Positions 31,635 through 42,366 of a stretch of 64,000 bases of DNA are shown here, one piece after another. How positions within the stretch are numbered: the stretch's first letter is position 1; the number at the start of each line of letters is the position of its first letter. Below the pieces are notes generated by a model. That model did not search any database. It saw only the letters and a program-made list of their open reading frames with translations, and was not told the DNA's origin. Source of the stretch: Limosilactobacillus rudii (lineage in GTDB: Bacteria; Bacillota; Bacilli; Lactobacillales; Lactobacillaceae); the NCBI RefSeq assembly GCF_014145455.1, contig NZ_JACIVB010000042.1:1-64000 (forward strand), written 5' to 3'. Both the position numbers and the translations under genes were made by a program.

Positions 31635-31979
31635 TTATAACGCTAAGCTCAATAACCAAACTGCAACCAAGCCAGCAATTACCGAAATCGACATTGACCG
31701 CGTAAAATATGCGATTACAATAACAATCAACGCAGCGATAATCTGCTCAACGTGACCAAATGCAATAAAGTTGTATGAACTATCCACAAATATTCCCTTT
31801 ACGACCAATGTTGCGAAAAGGCTTACCGGGACGTACTTCATCCATTCATTAAACCATTCAGGAATTTTTCGTGTTGAAAAAAACAGTACCGGTAAATAAC
31901 GTGGTATAAAAGCTGCAATTGCTGCTAATACAATCACTATAATGTGGTAAAAGATCTTATTGCTTAATAGTTGTTCCAT
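31635..31979 (-). CDS. azlD: AzlD family branched-chain amino acid export subunit
   Basis: A 114-aa membrane protein with about four transmembrane helices; FIPRYLPVLFFSTRKIPEW (residues ~24-42) is the family signature. AzlD works with AzlC to export branched-chain amino acids. Starts 2 bp after azlC's stop. Confidence 0.9.
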   Translation of the reverse strand: MEQLLSNKIFYHIIVIVLAAIAAFIPRYLPVLFFSTRKIPEWFNEWMKYVPVSLFATLVVKGIFVDSSYNFIAFGHVEQIIAALIVIVIAYFTRSMSISVIAGLVAVWLLSLAL

Positions 31980-31981
31980 GT

Positions 31982-32881
31982 CTAACCCTCATTATGATGT
32001 TGGTTGTCGTCTTCATGATGTTCATGATGCTTCACAACATCTTCAATCTTGTTTTCCAGGTTTTCAACTTCCTTAATTTCTTTTTTCTCTTGTGCTTGCT
32101 TATCTTCAAGCGTCGTCTTAGTGATTTGCGGTCTAAACATTTTAGTTAAGAACCAATTATTGCTAGGATTCTTACTATGACGCCGTACCGTATTTTCAAT
32201 CATAAAACCAACAAACGAAGCAAGAAGCGTCGCAATGATTAATCCTAAGGTATTCTTTGTTAGAACAAGGAAATATACCCCGAGGACAGATGCCAATATA
32301 CAAATAACGAAACTTAAGTGGTTTTGGACCTGCATAACAATCATGTACAAGAATAAAGCTGTTAAAGCAAAGTCAACAACTTCAAGGTCAATAGAGATTG
32401 CTCCACCAATTAATCCACCGACCATATTGGCTACTGACCACGCTGCAAGTGAATAATACTCGACTAGTAATGCATCATCAGGCGTCCACTTCTTATCAGT
32501 CGCAAACTTCATATAATTAATAGCATAGTTTTCATCATTCATCGATGCAGAAAACATCAAAATAAAGCGAGCTGATTTTTGCTTAATATATTTTGACAAA
32601 CTCGATCCTAGTAAGGCATAACGTAATTCTAAGAAGAATAACGAGAGAAAAATCGTACTTAATGGTGAGTTTACAGTTAATAAGGATGCCAGAATAAATT
32701 GAGCTCCTCCAGAGAAGACTAATACTGACACCAGTAGAATCATTATAAAGTTAAAACCTGCCGCATGTAGCAAGATACCACAGGCTAATCCAATTGGAAT
32801 ATAGCTAAGACACAATGGCATTGAAACACCAAGCACTTCAAGCCAACGTGCCTTTTCTGGATTTATTTGCGCTTTAGCCAC
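31982..32881 (-). CDS. azlC: AzlC family transporter with long charged His-rich tail
   Basis: Large subunit of the AzlCD branched-chain amino acid exporter. The core (residues ~15-230) has the family sequences SYIPIGLACGIL and FSGGAQFILASLL and about six to seven membrane segments. The protein is 299 aa, longer than the ~230-aa norm: residues ~235-299 form a hydrophilic tail that is Lys/Glu-rich and ends in a His/Asp/Glu-rich stretch (HHEHHEDDNQHH). The tail may bind metal or be a coiled coil; function unknown. Confidence 0.88.
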   Translation of the reverse strand: MAKAQINPEKARWLEVLGVSMPLCLSYIPIGLACGILLHAAGFNFIMILLVSVLVFSGGAQFILASLLTVNSPLSTIFLSLFFLELRYALLGSSLSKYIKQKSARFILMFSASMNDENYAINYMKFATDKKWTPDDALLVEYYSLAAWSVANMVGGLIGGAISIDLEVVDFALTALFLYMIVMQVQNHLSFVICILASVLGVYFLVLTKNTLGLIIATLLASFVGFMIENTVRRHSKNPSNNWFLTKMFRPQITKTTLEDKQAQEKKEIKEVENLENKIEDVVKHHEHHEDDNQHHNEG

Positions 32882-32979
32882 AGAATTTCCTCCAATAATT
32901 TGTATCTTTTTCTAAATATTACGTGACACAATGCTTCTTTAGTCTACCACATAACAAATAAGTTGAGTATAACGGAGAA

Positions 32980-33020
32980 AGAAAAAAGTCCAAAATCATA
33001 TGATTTTAGACTTTTTTTCT
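32980..33020 (-). terminator. Terminator of the two-component operon
   Basis: AAAAAAGTC...caaaatcatatgatttt...GACTTTTTT forms a long A/T-rich hairpin just after the histidine kinase stop on the minus strand. Confidence 0.8.
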
Positions 33021-33029
33021 CATATCTGA

Positions 33030-34163
33030 TTATTTTTCTTTATCTTGTTTTAATGGTAGAGTTACGATAAATACTGTTTCATCATCATTCGACGTCACTC
33101 GTACACTACCATGATGAAGGTCAACGATACTTTTCACAATTGCCAACCCCAAGCCGGTTCCACCAGTAGCACGCGATCGTGACGCCTCCGCACGGTAAAA
33201 ACGCTCAAAGATATGGTCAAGTGATTTTTCTGGGATTGGTGTCCCATCATTAGCAACCTTCACAACAACTATATCCCGCTCTTGACGTGCATCAATCCGA
33301 ATATAACTTGCGCCATTTCCATATTTAAATGCGTTTGAGACCAGGTTATTAAATACTCGACCTAGTTTTTCAGGATCAGCCTCAATCATTAATGGATTAG
33401 GAACTACCGATGATGTAATCTCAATTCCACGATGCTGTGCTTCAAGTTCAAAGCTTGCCGTTAATTGTTCAATTAATTGGTCAAGGTCAATTTTCATAAT
33501 ATTAACCGGCGCACCATGTTGCTGAACCTTTGTATATTCAAAAAGATCATCAACTAATGTCTTCATTTGTTTTGCTTTCTCATAAGCAGTATGCGTATAT
33601 TTTAGAATATCCTCCTCACTACGATATTGCTTATCCTCAATTAAACCTAAATATCCGATAATACTAGTCAGCGGTGTCCGTAAATCATGACTAACATTAG
33701 TAATTAACTCATCTTTAGACTTTTCAATCTTTCGTTCATCATCCATTGAACGAACAGCACTATCAACTAATGCATTCACACTAGTAATTACATGTTGCTG
33801 ATTGCCCTTCAACCTAAACGGAATCCGATGATCTAAGTGTCCTTGCGCAATATAATGCAACTCAGCAATAATATGATCCATTTGGTATAAGTGGTACCGC
33901 CGACGTAGACGCCACCAAACTACCCATATGTCAATAACTGCCAAGAATGCAATTAAAATTCGCTGATAACTCCAGATTTGTGCTTGAAGCGGTCCAACCC
34001 GTAATGATTGTTTAATCATGAAAATTCCATTTGTCACACCCGGGTTGGATTGAATAGCATCTTGGATAATTACAATTACTGCCATATTCAACAGCAAGAG
34101 TAAGATTACCGTTACTACCCCTTCTAATATCAGTGAACTTTTCTCACGCCCCGTTAACTTCAC
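33030..34163 (-). CDS. Sensor histidine kinase
   Basis: 377-aa membrane sensor. Two membrane segments (residues ~10-33 and ~68-86) flank a short extracellular loop of about 35 residues, so sensing is likely intramembrane or via a partner. HAMP-like linker ~90-140; phospho-acceptor His159 in VSHDLRTPLTSIIGYLGL; ATP-binding domain with N box NLVSNAFKYG, G1 and GTGLGLAIVKSIVDLH. Resembles VanS/OmpR-partner kinases. Encoded 30 bp after the response regulator. Stimulus unknown. Confidence 0.93.
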   Translation of the reverse strand: MKLTGREKSSLILEGVVTVILLLLLNMAVIVIIQDAIQSNPGVTNGIFMIKQSLRVGPLQAQIWSYQRILIAFLAVIDIWVVWWRLRRRYHLYQMDHIIAELHYIAQGHLDHRIPFRLKGNQQHVITSVNALVDSAVRSMDDERKIEKSKDELITNVSHDLRTPLTSIIGYLGLIEDKQYRSEEDILKYTHTAYEKAKQMKTLVDDLFEYTKVQQHGAPVNIMKIDLDQLIEQLTASFELEAQHRGIEITSSVVPNPLMIEADPEKLGRVFNNLVSNAFKYGNGASYIRIDARQERDIVVVKVANDGTPIPEKSLDHIFERFYRAEASRSRATGGTGLGLAIVKSIVDLHHGSVRVTSNDDETVFIVTLPLKQDKEK

Positions 34164-34193
34164 AATTTTTCCTCCACATCATCAAACAATAGA

Positions 34194-34883
34194 CTAATGA
34201 TCCTCAATCTTATAGCCGACACCCCAAACAGTCTGAATAACCTTTTCACCATTAGTTGCTTCCTCAATTTTATCCCGCAAATGGCTCACATGAACCATTA
34301 CTGTCTTAGCAGAAACAACACTCTCTTGTTGCCATACCCGTTCAAAAATATCGTCAGCAGAAAAGACACGATTAGGATGACTAGCAAGTAAATATAGGAT
34401 CCCAAATTCAAGAGCTGTTAACTGAATCACATCGCCCTTAATCGTCTTAACTTCATGCGAATCTTTATTAATTGTCAACGGACCAACATTTAAAATGTCT
34501 GGTTGATCATTAGTAACTTCTCCTTGACTACGACGTAATAATGACTTAACCCGTGCCATTACTTCCAACGGATTAAATGGCTTGGTAACGTAATCATCCG
34601 CACCAGTAACTAAACCTTGAATCTTATCCATGTCACCGGTCTTAGCAGAAAGAACCAGGATGGGAATATCAGAATCCTTCCGCACCCGTTTAATAACACT
34701 CATTCCATCAATTTCAGGCATCATCAAATCAAGAATAATGAGACCAATATCCGGATTCGTGTTTAATTTTGTCAATGCTTCCTTACCATCATAAGCAGAG
34801 ATTGGATCGTATCCTTCATTACGAATATAAATCTCAAGTAATTGAACAATTTCTTTATCGTCATCGACAACTAAAATTTTCAT
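34194..34883 (-). CDS. OmpR/PhoB-type response regulator
   Basis: 229 aa. Receiver domain with acidic pocket VVDDDKE, phospho-acceptor Asp52 in IILDLMMPEIDG, and Lys in YVTKPFNP; C-terminal winged-helix DNA-binding domain with LTALEFGILYLLASHPN and VMVHVSHLRDKIE. VanR/WalR-like. First gene of the pair with the histidine kinase. A Noc-site-like palindrome lies about 110 bp upstream of its start. Confidence 0.95.
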   Translation of the reverse strand: MKILVVDDDKEIVQLLEIYIRNEGYDPISAYDGKEALTKLNTNPDIGLIILDLMMPEIDGMSVIKRVRKDSDIPILVLSAKTGDMDKIQGLVTGADDYVTKPFNPLEVMARVKSLLRRSQGEVTNDQPDILNVGPLTINKDSHEVKTIKGDVIQLTALEFGILYLLASHPNRVFSADDIFERVWQQESVVSAKTVMVHVSHLRDKIEEATNGEKVIQTVWGVGYKIEDH

Positions 34884-34989
34884 AAGTGGCTCTCCCTTTC
34901 AGCATAATATCCTATTGAATATTATAACTAACTCTGACTAAAAAGCGATAATTCTTGTGGTGCCTTAACAAAAAGTTTACCCTCCAGTT

Positions 34990-35003
34990 ATTTCCCAGGA
35001 AAT
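34990..35003. other. Candidate Noc-binding site 1
   Basis: ATTTCCCAGGAAAT differs at one central base from the Bacillus Noc-binding sequence ATTTCCCGGGAAAT. It sits between the response regulator and guaB. noc itself is at 45.4-46.4 kb. Confidence 0.55.
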
Positions 35004-35016
35004 ATTTAAAAAAGTA

Positions 35017-35052
35017 AAGAGTTGGAAAAAACAAGATGTTTTTCCAACTCTT
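35017..35052 (-). terminator. Terminator of guaB
   Basis: AAGAGTTGGAAAAA pairs perfectly with TTTTTCCAACTCTT across an 8-nt loop; minus-strand T-rich tail follows. Confidence 0.85.
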
Positions 35053-35127
35053 CTTTAAATTATTATCAGTTTAACGTTATTCTCCTAGTTATATAATAAA
35101 GAGGAAAAAGAGTCACCGTTACCATAA

Positions 35128-36297
<1,170 letters not shown>

Positions 36298-36348
36298 TTA
36301 GGTATACTCTACTAGGAATTTGTACTAAGGTCAATTAAAATATTAAAT

Positions 36349-37287
36349 TTATTTAAAAAAATTGACTAAGTTATTTGCACTTTCTTGATCAATAACGAGG
36401 GTATTGGCATATCCCGCTGTTAGAACGCCATGAACTGCCGGTACTTTAGCTACATTAGCCGCAACTAAAATACTATGTTTTTTCTTTCTTAACTCAGGAA
36501 GGGAAATTCCAATGGTACGCTGATTAATATTCTCATTAACAATCCGCCCGCTGCTATCAATAAAACGGGAAAATACATCCCCAACCGCTTCACGTTGCAA
36601 AGTTTGTTGTTCTTGTTTTGTAAAATAACCTAGTTTAAATAAAAGTGCGGAATCTCGAACAGTTCCAACGGTAAAGACGGCAATATTAGACTGTTCGCCT
36701 AATTTCAAAATATGTTTTATATGTGTATCATTAGCCACTAATTCCCGTGTCTGTGCATGGTCGAAAATCACCGGCAGCGGTAAATACTGCGGAATCGTAT
36801 TAAATGCATTAGCAAAAATATTAACCGTTTCAAATGCATAGTTACGCGTATTAGTATTCGCCATACTGCCTTTCATTTGCACAACAGTAATATCCGATAC
36901 ATCTTTAGGCTTTAAGTGAAGGCCAACTTGATAGACCGTTTTCCCCCATCCTAGGCCAATAATATCTTTATTCTTTACTACTTGTTCGATATATTGTGCT
37001 CCTGCTGCTCCCACTTCTTCTAATGGATCATCAGTTCCCGGTACAATAATAATTTTCCGTAAAGATGGATATTTAGCAAGCAGGTCAACTTCTAATTGAT
37101 GCAATGGTGCTATCGGATTATGAATTTTAATCGTCACTAAGCCACGTTCACGGCCAAACTGTAATAATCTGGAAACTGTTGCCCGGGAAATATTTAACTC
37201 AGTTGCAATATCGCTTTGGTTCCAACCGTCACGATAGTATAGCGTTGCTACTTTAAGCGCTAATTCTATTCGATCTTTGTCATCCAT
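36349..37287 (-). CDS. deoR: SorC/DeoR-type sugar-binding transcriptional regulator, probable deo repressor
   Basis: 312 aa with an N-terminal helix-turn-helix (DGWNQSDIATELNISRATVSRL, residues ~20-41, split here as DGWNQSDIATELN / ISRATVSRLL) and a C-terminal sugar-phosphate-binding domain of the SorC/CggR type. Location next to deoD-pdp-deoB-deoC suggests it is the Bacillus-type DeoR, which responds to deoxyribose 5-phosphate. Separated from deoD by a terminator, so transcribed on its own. Confidence 0.85.
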   Translation of the reverse strand: MDDKDRIELALKVATLYYRDGWNQSDIATELNISRATVSRLLQFGRERGLVTIKIHNPIAPLHQLEVDLLAKYPSLRKIIIVPGTDDPLEEVGAAGAQYIEQVVKNKDIIGLGWGKTVYQVGLHLKPKDVSDITVVQMKGSMANTNTRNYAFETVNIFANAFNTIPQYLPLPVIFDHAQTRELVANDTHIKHILKLGEQSNIAVFTVGTVRDSALLFKLGYFTKQEQQTLQREAVGDVFSRFIDSSGRIVNENINQRTIGISLPELRKKKHSILVAANVAKVPAVHGVLTAGYANTLVIDQESANNLVNFFK

Positions 37288-37310
37288 ACTCTAATCCCTT
37301 TCTACACTAT

Positions 37311-37358
37311 AAAAAGCAAAGAAGCATATTATCTTTTTTTCTGCTTCTTTGCTTTTTT
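37311..37358 (-). terminator. Terminator of the deo operon
   Basis: AAAAAGCAAAGAAGCA pairs perfectly with TGCTTCTTTGCTTTTT; T run on both sides, so it may work in both directions. Confidence 0.9.
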
Positions 37359-37402
37359 ATGATCTTATATTATAAAGTGTATTTCACTATTAAGACAAGC
37401 AA

Positions 37403-38113
37403 CTATTTATCAGCAATTGCTGTTTCTAATGAAATGTTGATCATGTCGTTAAACGTTCTTTCACGCTCTTCTGCAGTTGCCTTTTCATCACCGAAGATAA
37501 GGTCACTAACTGTCAAAACAGAAAGAGCACGGAAGTGAAGTTTAGCTCCCAAGAGGTAAAGACCAGCAGATTCCATTTCAGTTCCTAAAATTCCATAGTC
37601 ACGTAACTTGCTCATATCAAGCTCATCATTATAGAAACGATCAGCCGCAAAAATGTCACCAACCTTAGTATCGATACCCAATTTACCAGCAACTTGGTAG
37701 GCAGTATCTAATAGTTTAAAGTCTGCCAGTGGTGCATAGTGAAAGCCAGGGCCAAACGTGTTTACTGTTACCGCAGAATCAGTTGATGACCCTTGTGCGA
37801 GAAGAACATCCCGAACATGAACATCTGGAGCGATTCCACCACATGATCCAACACGAATAATTGTTTTTACCCCAAATTCACGAACTAGTTCATTGATATA
37901 AATTGACATCGATGGAATACCCATCCCTGAGCCTTGAACAGAAATTCGATGGCCCTTATATTCACCTGTGTAACCAAAGGCATTCCGCACAGCATTAACT
38001 TGTTTTACATTATCTAAAAAGTTTTCAGCAATATACTTGGCACGTAATGGGTCACCTGGTAGTAAGACTGTATCTGCATAATCGCCTTTTTTGGCATTAA
38101 TATGTGTACTCAT
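37403..38113 (-). CDS. deoD: Purine-nucleoside phosphorylase, DeoD type
   Basis: Phosphorolyses purine (deoxy)nucleosides to base and (deoxy)ribose 1-phosphate. 236 aa from the ATG at 38113 (after GGAGGAATATATCA), giving the usual opening [20 protein letters not shown]. Trimer-of-dimers family motifs: GSGMGIPS near 65, RVGSCGG near 88 and EMESAGLY near 178. Last gene of deoC-deoB-pdp-deoD. Confidence 0.96.
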   Translation of the reverse strand: MSTHINAKKGDYADTVLLPGDPLRAKYIAENFLDNVKQVNAVRNAFGYTGEYKGHRISVQGSGMGIPSMSIYINELVREFGVKTIIRVGSCGGIAPDVHVRDVLLAQGSSTDSAVTVNTFGPGFHYAPLADFKLLDTAYQVAGKLGIDTKVGDIFAADRFYNDELDMSKLRDYGILGTEMESAGLYLLGAKLHFRALSVLTVSDLIFGDEKATAEERERTFNDMINISLETAIADK

Positions 38114-38136
38114 TGATATATTCCTCCTCAATCTAA

Positions 38137-39438
38137 TCATTCAATAATTTCATGAATTAGTGTTGGTACTTCACCATGATCACTAATTACAATACTTTCA
38201 CGTAATAACTGCTCAACATCATCTATTTCTTTACGGTTACTATAAATAGTTAAAAGCGGTTCACCAGCTTTAACCTTATCCCCCAACTTGTGGTGTAACT
38301 CAATTCCAACACTATAATCAAGTCTATCATCGGCCTTTTGTCGACCACCACCAAGCAACATGCTAGCTGTACCAACTTCATCCGCTGATAACTTTGTTAA
38401 TACCCCATCGCGGTCAGCTTTAAACGGAATTCGATACTTTGCTTGCGGCATCAACTGGTAATCATCAACAACTGCCGGATTACCGCCTTGCGCCTTAATC
38501 ATGGCTTTGAATCGATCAAGAGCGGATCCATCAGCAATTGTTTGTTCTAATAATTTACGTGCTTCTGCTGGAGTTTGGGCTTTCTCACCCATTACTACCA
38601 TATAGCTTCCGAGGGTCAATACAAGCTCCGTTAAATCAGCTGGTCCCTTACCTTTTAAGACATCTAGTGATTCTTCAATCTCTAAGGAATTACCAACCTT
38701 ATTACCCAGCGGCTGATTCATGTCAGAAATCACGGCCATACATTTTAATCCAGCTTGCTTCCCAATTTCAACGAGCGCTTTTGCAAGTGCACGTGACTGA
38801 TCAAGAGTTTTCATAAATGCTCCAGCACCTGTTTTAACATCAATTACTAACGCATCCGTCCCTGAAGCAATTTTTTTACTCATAATTGAACTAGCAATTA
38901 ACGGAATTGAATCAACTGTGTCCGTTACATCTCGTAAACCATAAATCTTCTTATCCGCTGGGGCAACTTCACCAGTAGCGCCAACGATTGCTAGTTTTTC
39001 TTGAGCGACTTGATCAATAAATTCGTCTTCCGAAAGTTCCACCCGAAAACCTGGAATTGCTTCTAGCTTATCAAGCGTTCCGCCGGTGTGTCCCAAACCG
39101 CGGCCTGAGATCATTGGCACAGGAATACCAGTTGCGGCAACCATTGCAGCGAGTGGCAGACTAACCTTATCACCAACACCACCAGTGGAATGTTTATCAA
39201 CTTTAATTCCTGGAATCCGACTTAAGTCTAGCCGTTCACCAGACTCCATCATCTTCATTGTTAAACTAGTTTGCTCTTCCTTGGTCATTTTCTGAAAGTA
39301 AATTGCCATCAAAAGCGCACTAATTTGATAATCAGGAATTGTTCCGTTTACTACCCCGTCAACGAAGAATTGTAATTGCTCATCACTTAACGTCCCACCA
39401 TTCCGTTTTGTGTCGATGATGTCAACCATTCGCATCAT
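38137..39438 (-). CDS. pdp: Pyrimidine-nucleoside phosphorylase
   Basis: Phosphorolyses uridine, deoxyuridine and thymidine. 433 aa with the signature [20 protein letters not shown] near residue 113, [10 protein letters not shown] near 82, and a C-terminal barrel-sandwich domain ([14 protein letters not shown]). Ribosome-binding site AAGGGGCG precedes the first ATG; two further in-frame ATGs follow closely. Confidence 0.95.
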   Translation of the reverse strand: MMRMVDIIDTKRNGGTLSDEQLQFFVDGVVNGTIPDYQISALLMAIYFQKMTKEEQTSLTMKMMESGERLDLSRIPGIKVDKHSTGGVGDKVSLPLAAMVAATGIPVPMISGRGLGHTGGTLDKLEAIPGFRVELSEDEFIDQVAQEKLAIVGATGEVAPADKKIYGLRDVTDTVDSIPLIASSIMSKKIASGTDALVIDVKTGAGAFMKTLDQSRALAKALVEIGKQAGLKCMAVISDMNQPLGNKVGNSLEIEESLDVLKGKGPADLTELVLTLGSYMVVMGEKAQTPAEARKLLEQTIADGSALDRFKAMIKAQGGNPAVVDDYQLMPQAKYRIPFKADRDGVLTKLSADEVGTASMLLGGGRQKADDRLDYSVGIELHHKLGDKVKAGEPLLTIYSNRKEIDDVEQLLRESIVISDHGEVPTLIHEIIE

Positions 39439-39468
39439 GTATCGCCCCTTTTCCGTTAATTAATTGTC

Positions 39469-40662
39469 CTAGTCGTTACTAATTTCTTTGTAGAAACTAG
39501 TACCCTTTACAGGTTCAACATTGAAGTTTTCCAAAATAGTTGCTCCAAGGTCGGAGAATGTCTTTCGTAAGCCCAATGATTGGTTAGGCTTGTTCATTGA
39601 TGGTGAGTATACCAACAATGGAACATTTTCACGGGTGTGGTCTGTTCCCTTAAAGCCGGGATCATTACCGTGATCAGCTGTTACCATTAATAAGTCATCG
39701 GGTTTCATCTCGTCAAGAACAGTTCCTAGACGCTTATCGAAGTCCATCAAAGCTTGACCAAAGCCCTTAGGATTACGACGGTGACCGTACATTGCATCAA
39801 AGTCAACTAAGTTAGTAAAGCAAAAGCCTGTAAAGTCCTGCTTCATTACTTCGTCAACGTGGTCCATTCCGTCCATGTTGCTTTCATTGTGGTAGCCCTT
39901 ATCAATTCCTTGACCAGAGAAAATATCATTGATCTTACCAACACCGATTACATCATAACCAGCTTCACGCAACCGATCCATATCAGTCTTGCCAATCGGC
40001 TTCAAACTAAAGTCATGACGATTTGCTGTCCGGGTAAAATGATCTTTATCTGGGCCAACATATGGACGTGCAATAATCCGGCCAACAGTGTATTCGGGTC
40101 CATTTACAAGCGTCCGTGCATATTCACAAATCTTATAAAGTTTTTCAACTGGAATGACATCTTCATGGGCCGCAATCTGCATTACTGAGTCACCAGAAGT
40201 GTAGAGAATTAATTCTCCGGTCTTCATTTGACGCTCACCATAGTCATGAATTACTTCTGTTCCTGAGTAAGGCTTGTTAACAATAACCTTGCGTCCAGAG
40301 AATTTTTCAAGCTTATCAACGATTTCTTGTGGAAAACCATTAGGGAAAGTTGATAATGGCTTTGCAACTGGCAAGCCCATCATTTCCCAGTGGCCATCCA
40401 TACTATCTTTACCAGCGGAAATTTCTTCCATCTTGCCATAATCACCAATAGCAGGATCAGCAACTGGTACTCCTTCAATTGGTGTGTCACGCAAATTACT
40501 AATCCCTAATTTACCAAGGTTTGGTAACTTCAAGGCACCTTTATAATACTCGCCAACGTGGCCAAGGGTATCTGAACCAACATCATCAAACTTAGCGGCA
40601 TCGTGAGCTGCACCTGTACCAACTGAGTCCATTACAATAACAAAAACACGTTTATATGACAT
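39469..40662 (-). CDS. deoB: Phosphopentomutase
   Basis: Moves phosphate between C1 and C5 of ribose or deoxyribose, linking nucleoside phosphorylases to central metabolism. 397 aa, alkaline-phosphatase superfamily: metal-binding [18 protein letters not shown] near residue 11 and [20 protein letters not shown] near 325. Between deoC and pdp in the operon. Confidence 0.97.
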   Translation of the reverse strand: MSYKRVFVIVMDSVGTGAAHDAAKFDDVGSDTLGHVGEYYKGALKLPNLGKLGISNLRDTPIEGVPVADPAIGDYGKMEEISAGKDSMDGHWEMMGLPVAKPLSTFPNGFPQEIVDKLEKFSGRKVIVNKPYSGTEVIHDYGERQMKTGELILYTSGDSVMQIAAHEDVIPVEKLYKICEYARTLVNGPEYTVGRIIARPYVGPDKDHFTRTANRHDFSLKPIGKTDMDRLREAGYDVIGVGKINDIFSGQGIDKGYHNESNMDGMDHVDEVMKQDFTGFCFTNLVDFDAMYGHRRNPKGFGQALMDFDKRLGTVLDEMKPDDLLMVTADHGNDPGFKGTDHTRENVPLLVYSPSMNKPNQSLGLRKTFSDLGATILENFNVEPVKGTSFYKEISND

Positions 40663-40711
40663 TTTGACTCCTCCTATTTCTAAATTGAGATTAGCAATTA
40701 ATGCTTATATT

Positions 40712-41386
40712 TTATTGTTGAGCGGCTTCTTCTAAGATTTGAACAGAAGCAGATACTCCTAGACGGTTAGCGCCGGCTTCAATCATATCGTAAGCTTCTT
40801 GTAAACTGTGAATTCCACCAGCAGCTTTGATCTTAAAATCAGGACCAACAGCTTCACGCATAATCTTAACGTCTTCTACCTTAGCACCTGATGTTGAGAA
40901 ACCAGTAGAAGTCTTCACAAAGTCAGCGCCACCTTTTACGGTTAACTTACTTGCACGAGCTTTTTCTTCATCAGTAAGTAGGGCGTTTTCAATAATTACC
41001 TTAAGGATCTTCCCCTTTTCGTGAGTGGCATCTGCAACGGCCTTAATGTCAGCAACAACTGCATCATCATTGCCACCCTTTAATTCACCAATGTTGATAA
41101 CCATGTCAACTTCATCAGCACCATCTTCAATAGCCTGCTTAGTTTCAAAAACTTTACTTTCAGTAGAAGTAGCACCGAGAGGGAAACCAATAACAGTACA
41201 AGTATTAATATCTGTTCCAGCTAATCCTTCATGAACCCGCTTAACCCAGTATGGATTAATACATACAGAAGCCGTATTATACTTACGAGCTTCAGCAATT
41301 GCCTTATCAATCATTTCTGCAGTTGCTTCTGGCTTGAGCATTGTGTGATCCATGTATTTTGCTAATTGTGCCTGTGTTAATTTCAT
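40712..41386 (-). CDS. deoC: Deoxyribose-phosphate aldolase
   Basis: Cleaves deoxyribose 5-phosphate to acetaldehyde and glyceraldehyde 3-phosphate. 224 aa; Schiff-base Lys in [10 protein letters not shown] near residue 158, second Lys in [13 protein letters not shown] region near 130, and IKAAGGIHS near 187. First gene of the operon; its promoter region carries two cre-like sites, fitting carbon catabolite control. Confidence 0.96.
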   Translation of the reverse strand: MKLTQAQLAKYMDHTMLKPEATAEMIDKAIAEARKYNTASVCINPYWVKRVHEGLAGTDINTCTVIGFPLGATSTESKVFETKQAIEDGADEVDMVINIGELKGGNDDAVVADIKAVADATHEKGKILKVIIENALLTDEEKARASKLTVKGGADFVKTSTGFSTSGAKVEDVKIMREAVGPDFKIKAAGGIHSLQEAYDMIEAGANRLGVSASVQILEEAAQQ

Positions 41387-41410
41387 AATTTATAATCTCC
41401 TCTCAGCGAG

Positions 41411-41440
41411 TGAATACGCTTTCATAAGTCTACGTTTACA
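41411..41440. promoter_or_regulatory. Two cre-like sites upstream of deoC
   Basis: TGAATACGCTTTCA (41411-41424) matches the CcpA cre TGWAANCGNTNWCA at 13 of 14 positions; AGTCTACGTTTACA (41427-41440; reverse complement TGTAAACGTAGACT) at 12 of 14. They lie 25-55 bp upstream of deoC. Confidence 0.6.
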
Positions 41441-41510
41441 TCTTAACAATCATTTGCACATTTGTCCACACATTTTAAGAAATTTCTTTCAAAATTCACA
41501 AAAAATAAAA

Positions 41511-41546
41511 AAGCTTGTAACAAAATACATGTTTTGTACAAACTTT
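41511..41546 (-). terminator. Terminator of the DUF1129 gene
   Basis: On the minus strand AAGTTTGTACAAAA pairs with TATTTTGTTACAAGCTT (one bulge), then TTTTTATTTTT. Confidence 0.75.
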
Positions 41547-41559
41547 CTTTGATTATCTA

Positions 41560-42366
41560 TTATTTTCTTGCTGTCCGGTTACCATAAAGCGATCCGGTAA
41601 CGTGGAACTTTGATCGGAAGTACATATCACCAACAAAGGTAACAACCCCAATAATAATGTAAACCCATGGATTAAGACGCGGATTAATCGCATTTGGCAA
41701 CATACTTACCAACATATAGATAATTAGCCATGCCGCTAATCCTGCAATAATTAATACAATCCGTTGCCAAAGCGGCTTTTTGCTTACCCGCTTGCCTTGT
41801 TCATTAACTTGTGGCTGAACCTGGGTTGCAACATAGCCAAAAATAAGGCCCCCAGTAATTGCAACGATTAAAATTGCTGTAATACCGCTACTACCAGCAT
41901 TCTTAGTTTGCATTGCCGCTGGTGATAACCAGAACATCAATCCAAACATAAACGTAAAGATACTTAAGAAAATCAACATGTTATCAATCGCTAATAACTT
42001 AATTGATTGCTTACTAACTTGTGCTGGTGTCGGCTTAGGATTCTTTAATTCTTTTGCATATTCAGTCGGGGTTCCTAGCAATGTCCGCGCTGTCTGGTTC
42101 TTCTTTTGCCCCGCTAACAATTTATTAATCGTTTCTTGTAGCATTCCCTCTTTTTTATCTGAAGGAACGCCCAAACGATCTAATTGTTTATTTAACTGGT
42201 ACATAAAATCTTCATTTTTGCGCGTTAGATTATACTTATTAAAAGCATTGCCAGTTTCTTGACGGCGCTCTTTTTCTAGTTGTTTCTGCCGTTGACCAGC
42301 CTGTGCGTTGCGTGGTTGTTCTTCACTCACTTTAAAACTTCTCCTATCTTTAGAGTTTTTAGACAT
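41560..42366 (-). CDS. DUF1129 family membrane protein
   Basis: 268 aa from the ATG at 42366, which overlaps the ychF stop (ATGTCTAA). N-terminal half is hydrophilic and basic (residues 1-120), containing a helical segment with KYNLTRKNEDFMYQLNKQLD; C-terminal half has four predicted membrane helices. This is the layout of DUF1129 proteins, whose role is unknown. The stop-start overlap with ychF indicates coupled translation. Confidence 0.8.
   Translation of the reverse strand: MSKNSKDRRSFKVSEEQPRNAQAGQRQKQLEKERRQETGNAFNKYNLTRKNEDFMYQLNKQLDRLGVPSDKKEGMLQETINKLLAGQKKNQTARTLLGTPTEYAKELKNPKPTPAQVSKQSIKLLAIDNMLIFLSIFTFMFGLMFWLSPAAMQTKNAGSSGITAILIVAITGGLIFGYVATQVQPQVNEQGKRVSKKPLWQRIVLIIAGLAAWLIIYMLVSMLPNAINPRLNPWVYIIIGVVTFVGDMYFRSKFHVTGSLYGNRTARK

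Noticed and set aside
34944-35056. Noc-like palindrome as an autoregulatory operator of the two-component system
   Set aside because: The identical core also occurs at 50939 with no two-component gene nearby, and it matches the Noc site far better than any response-regulator box I know.
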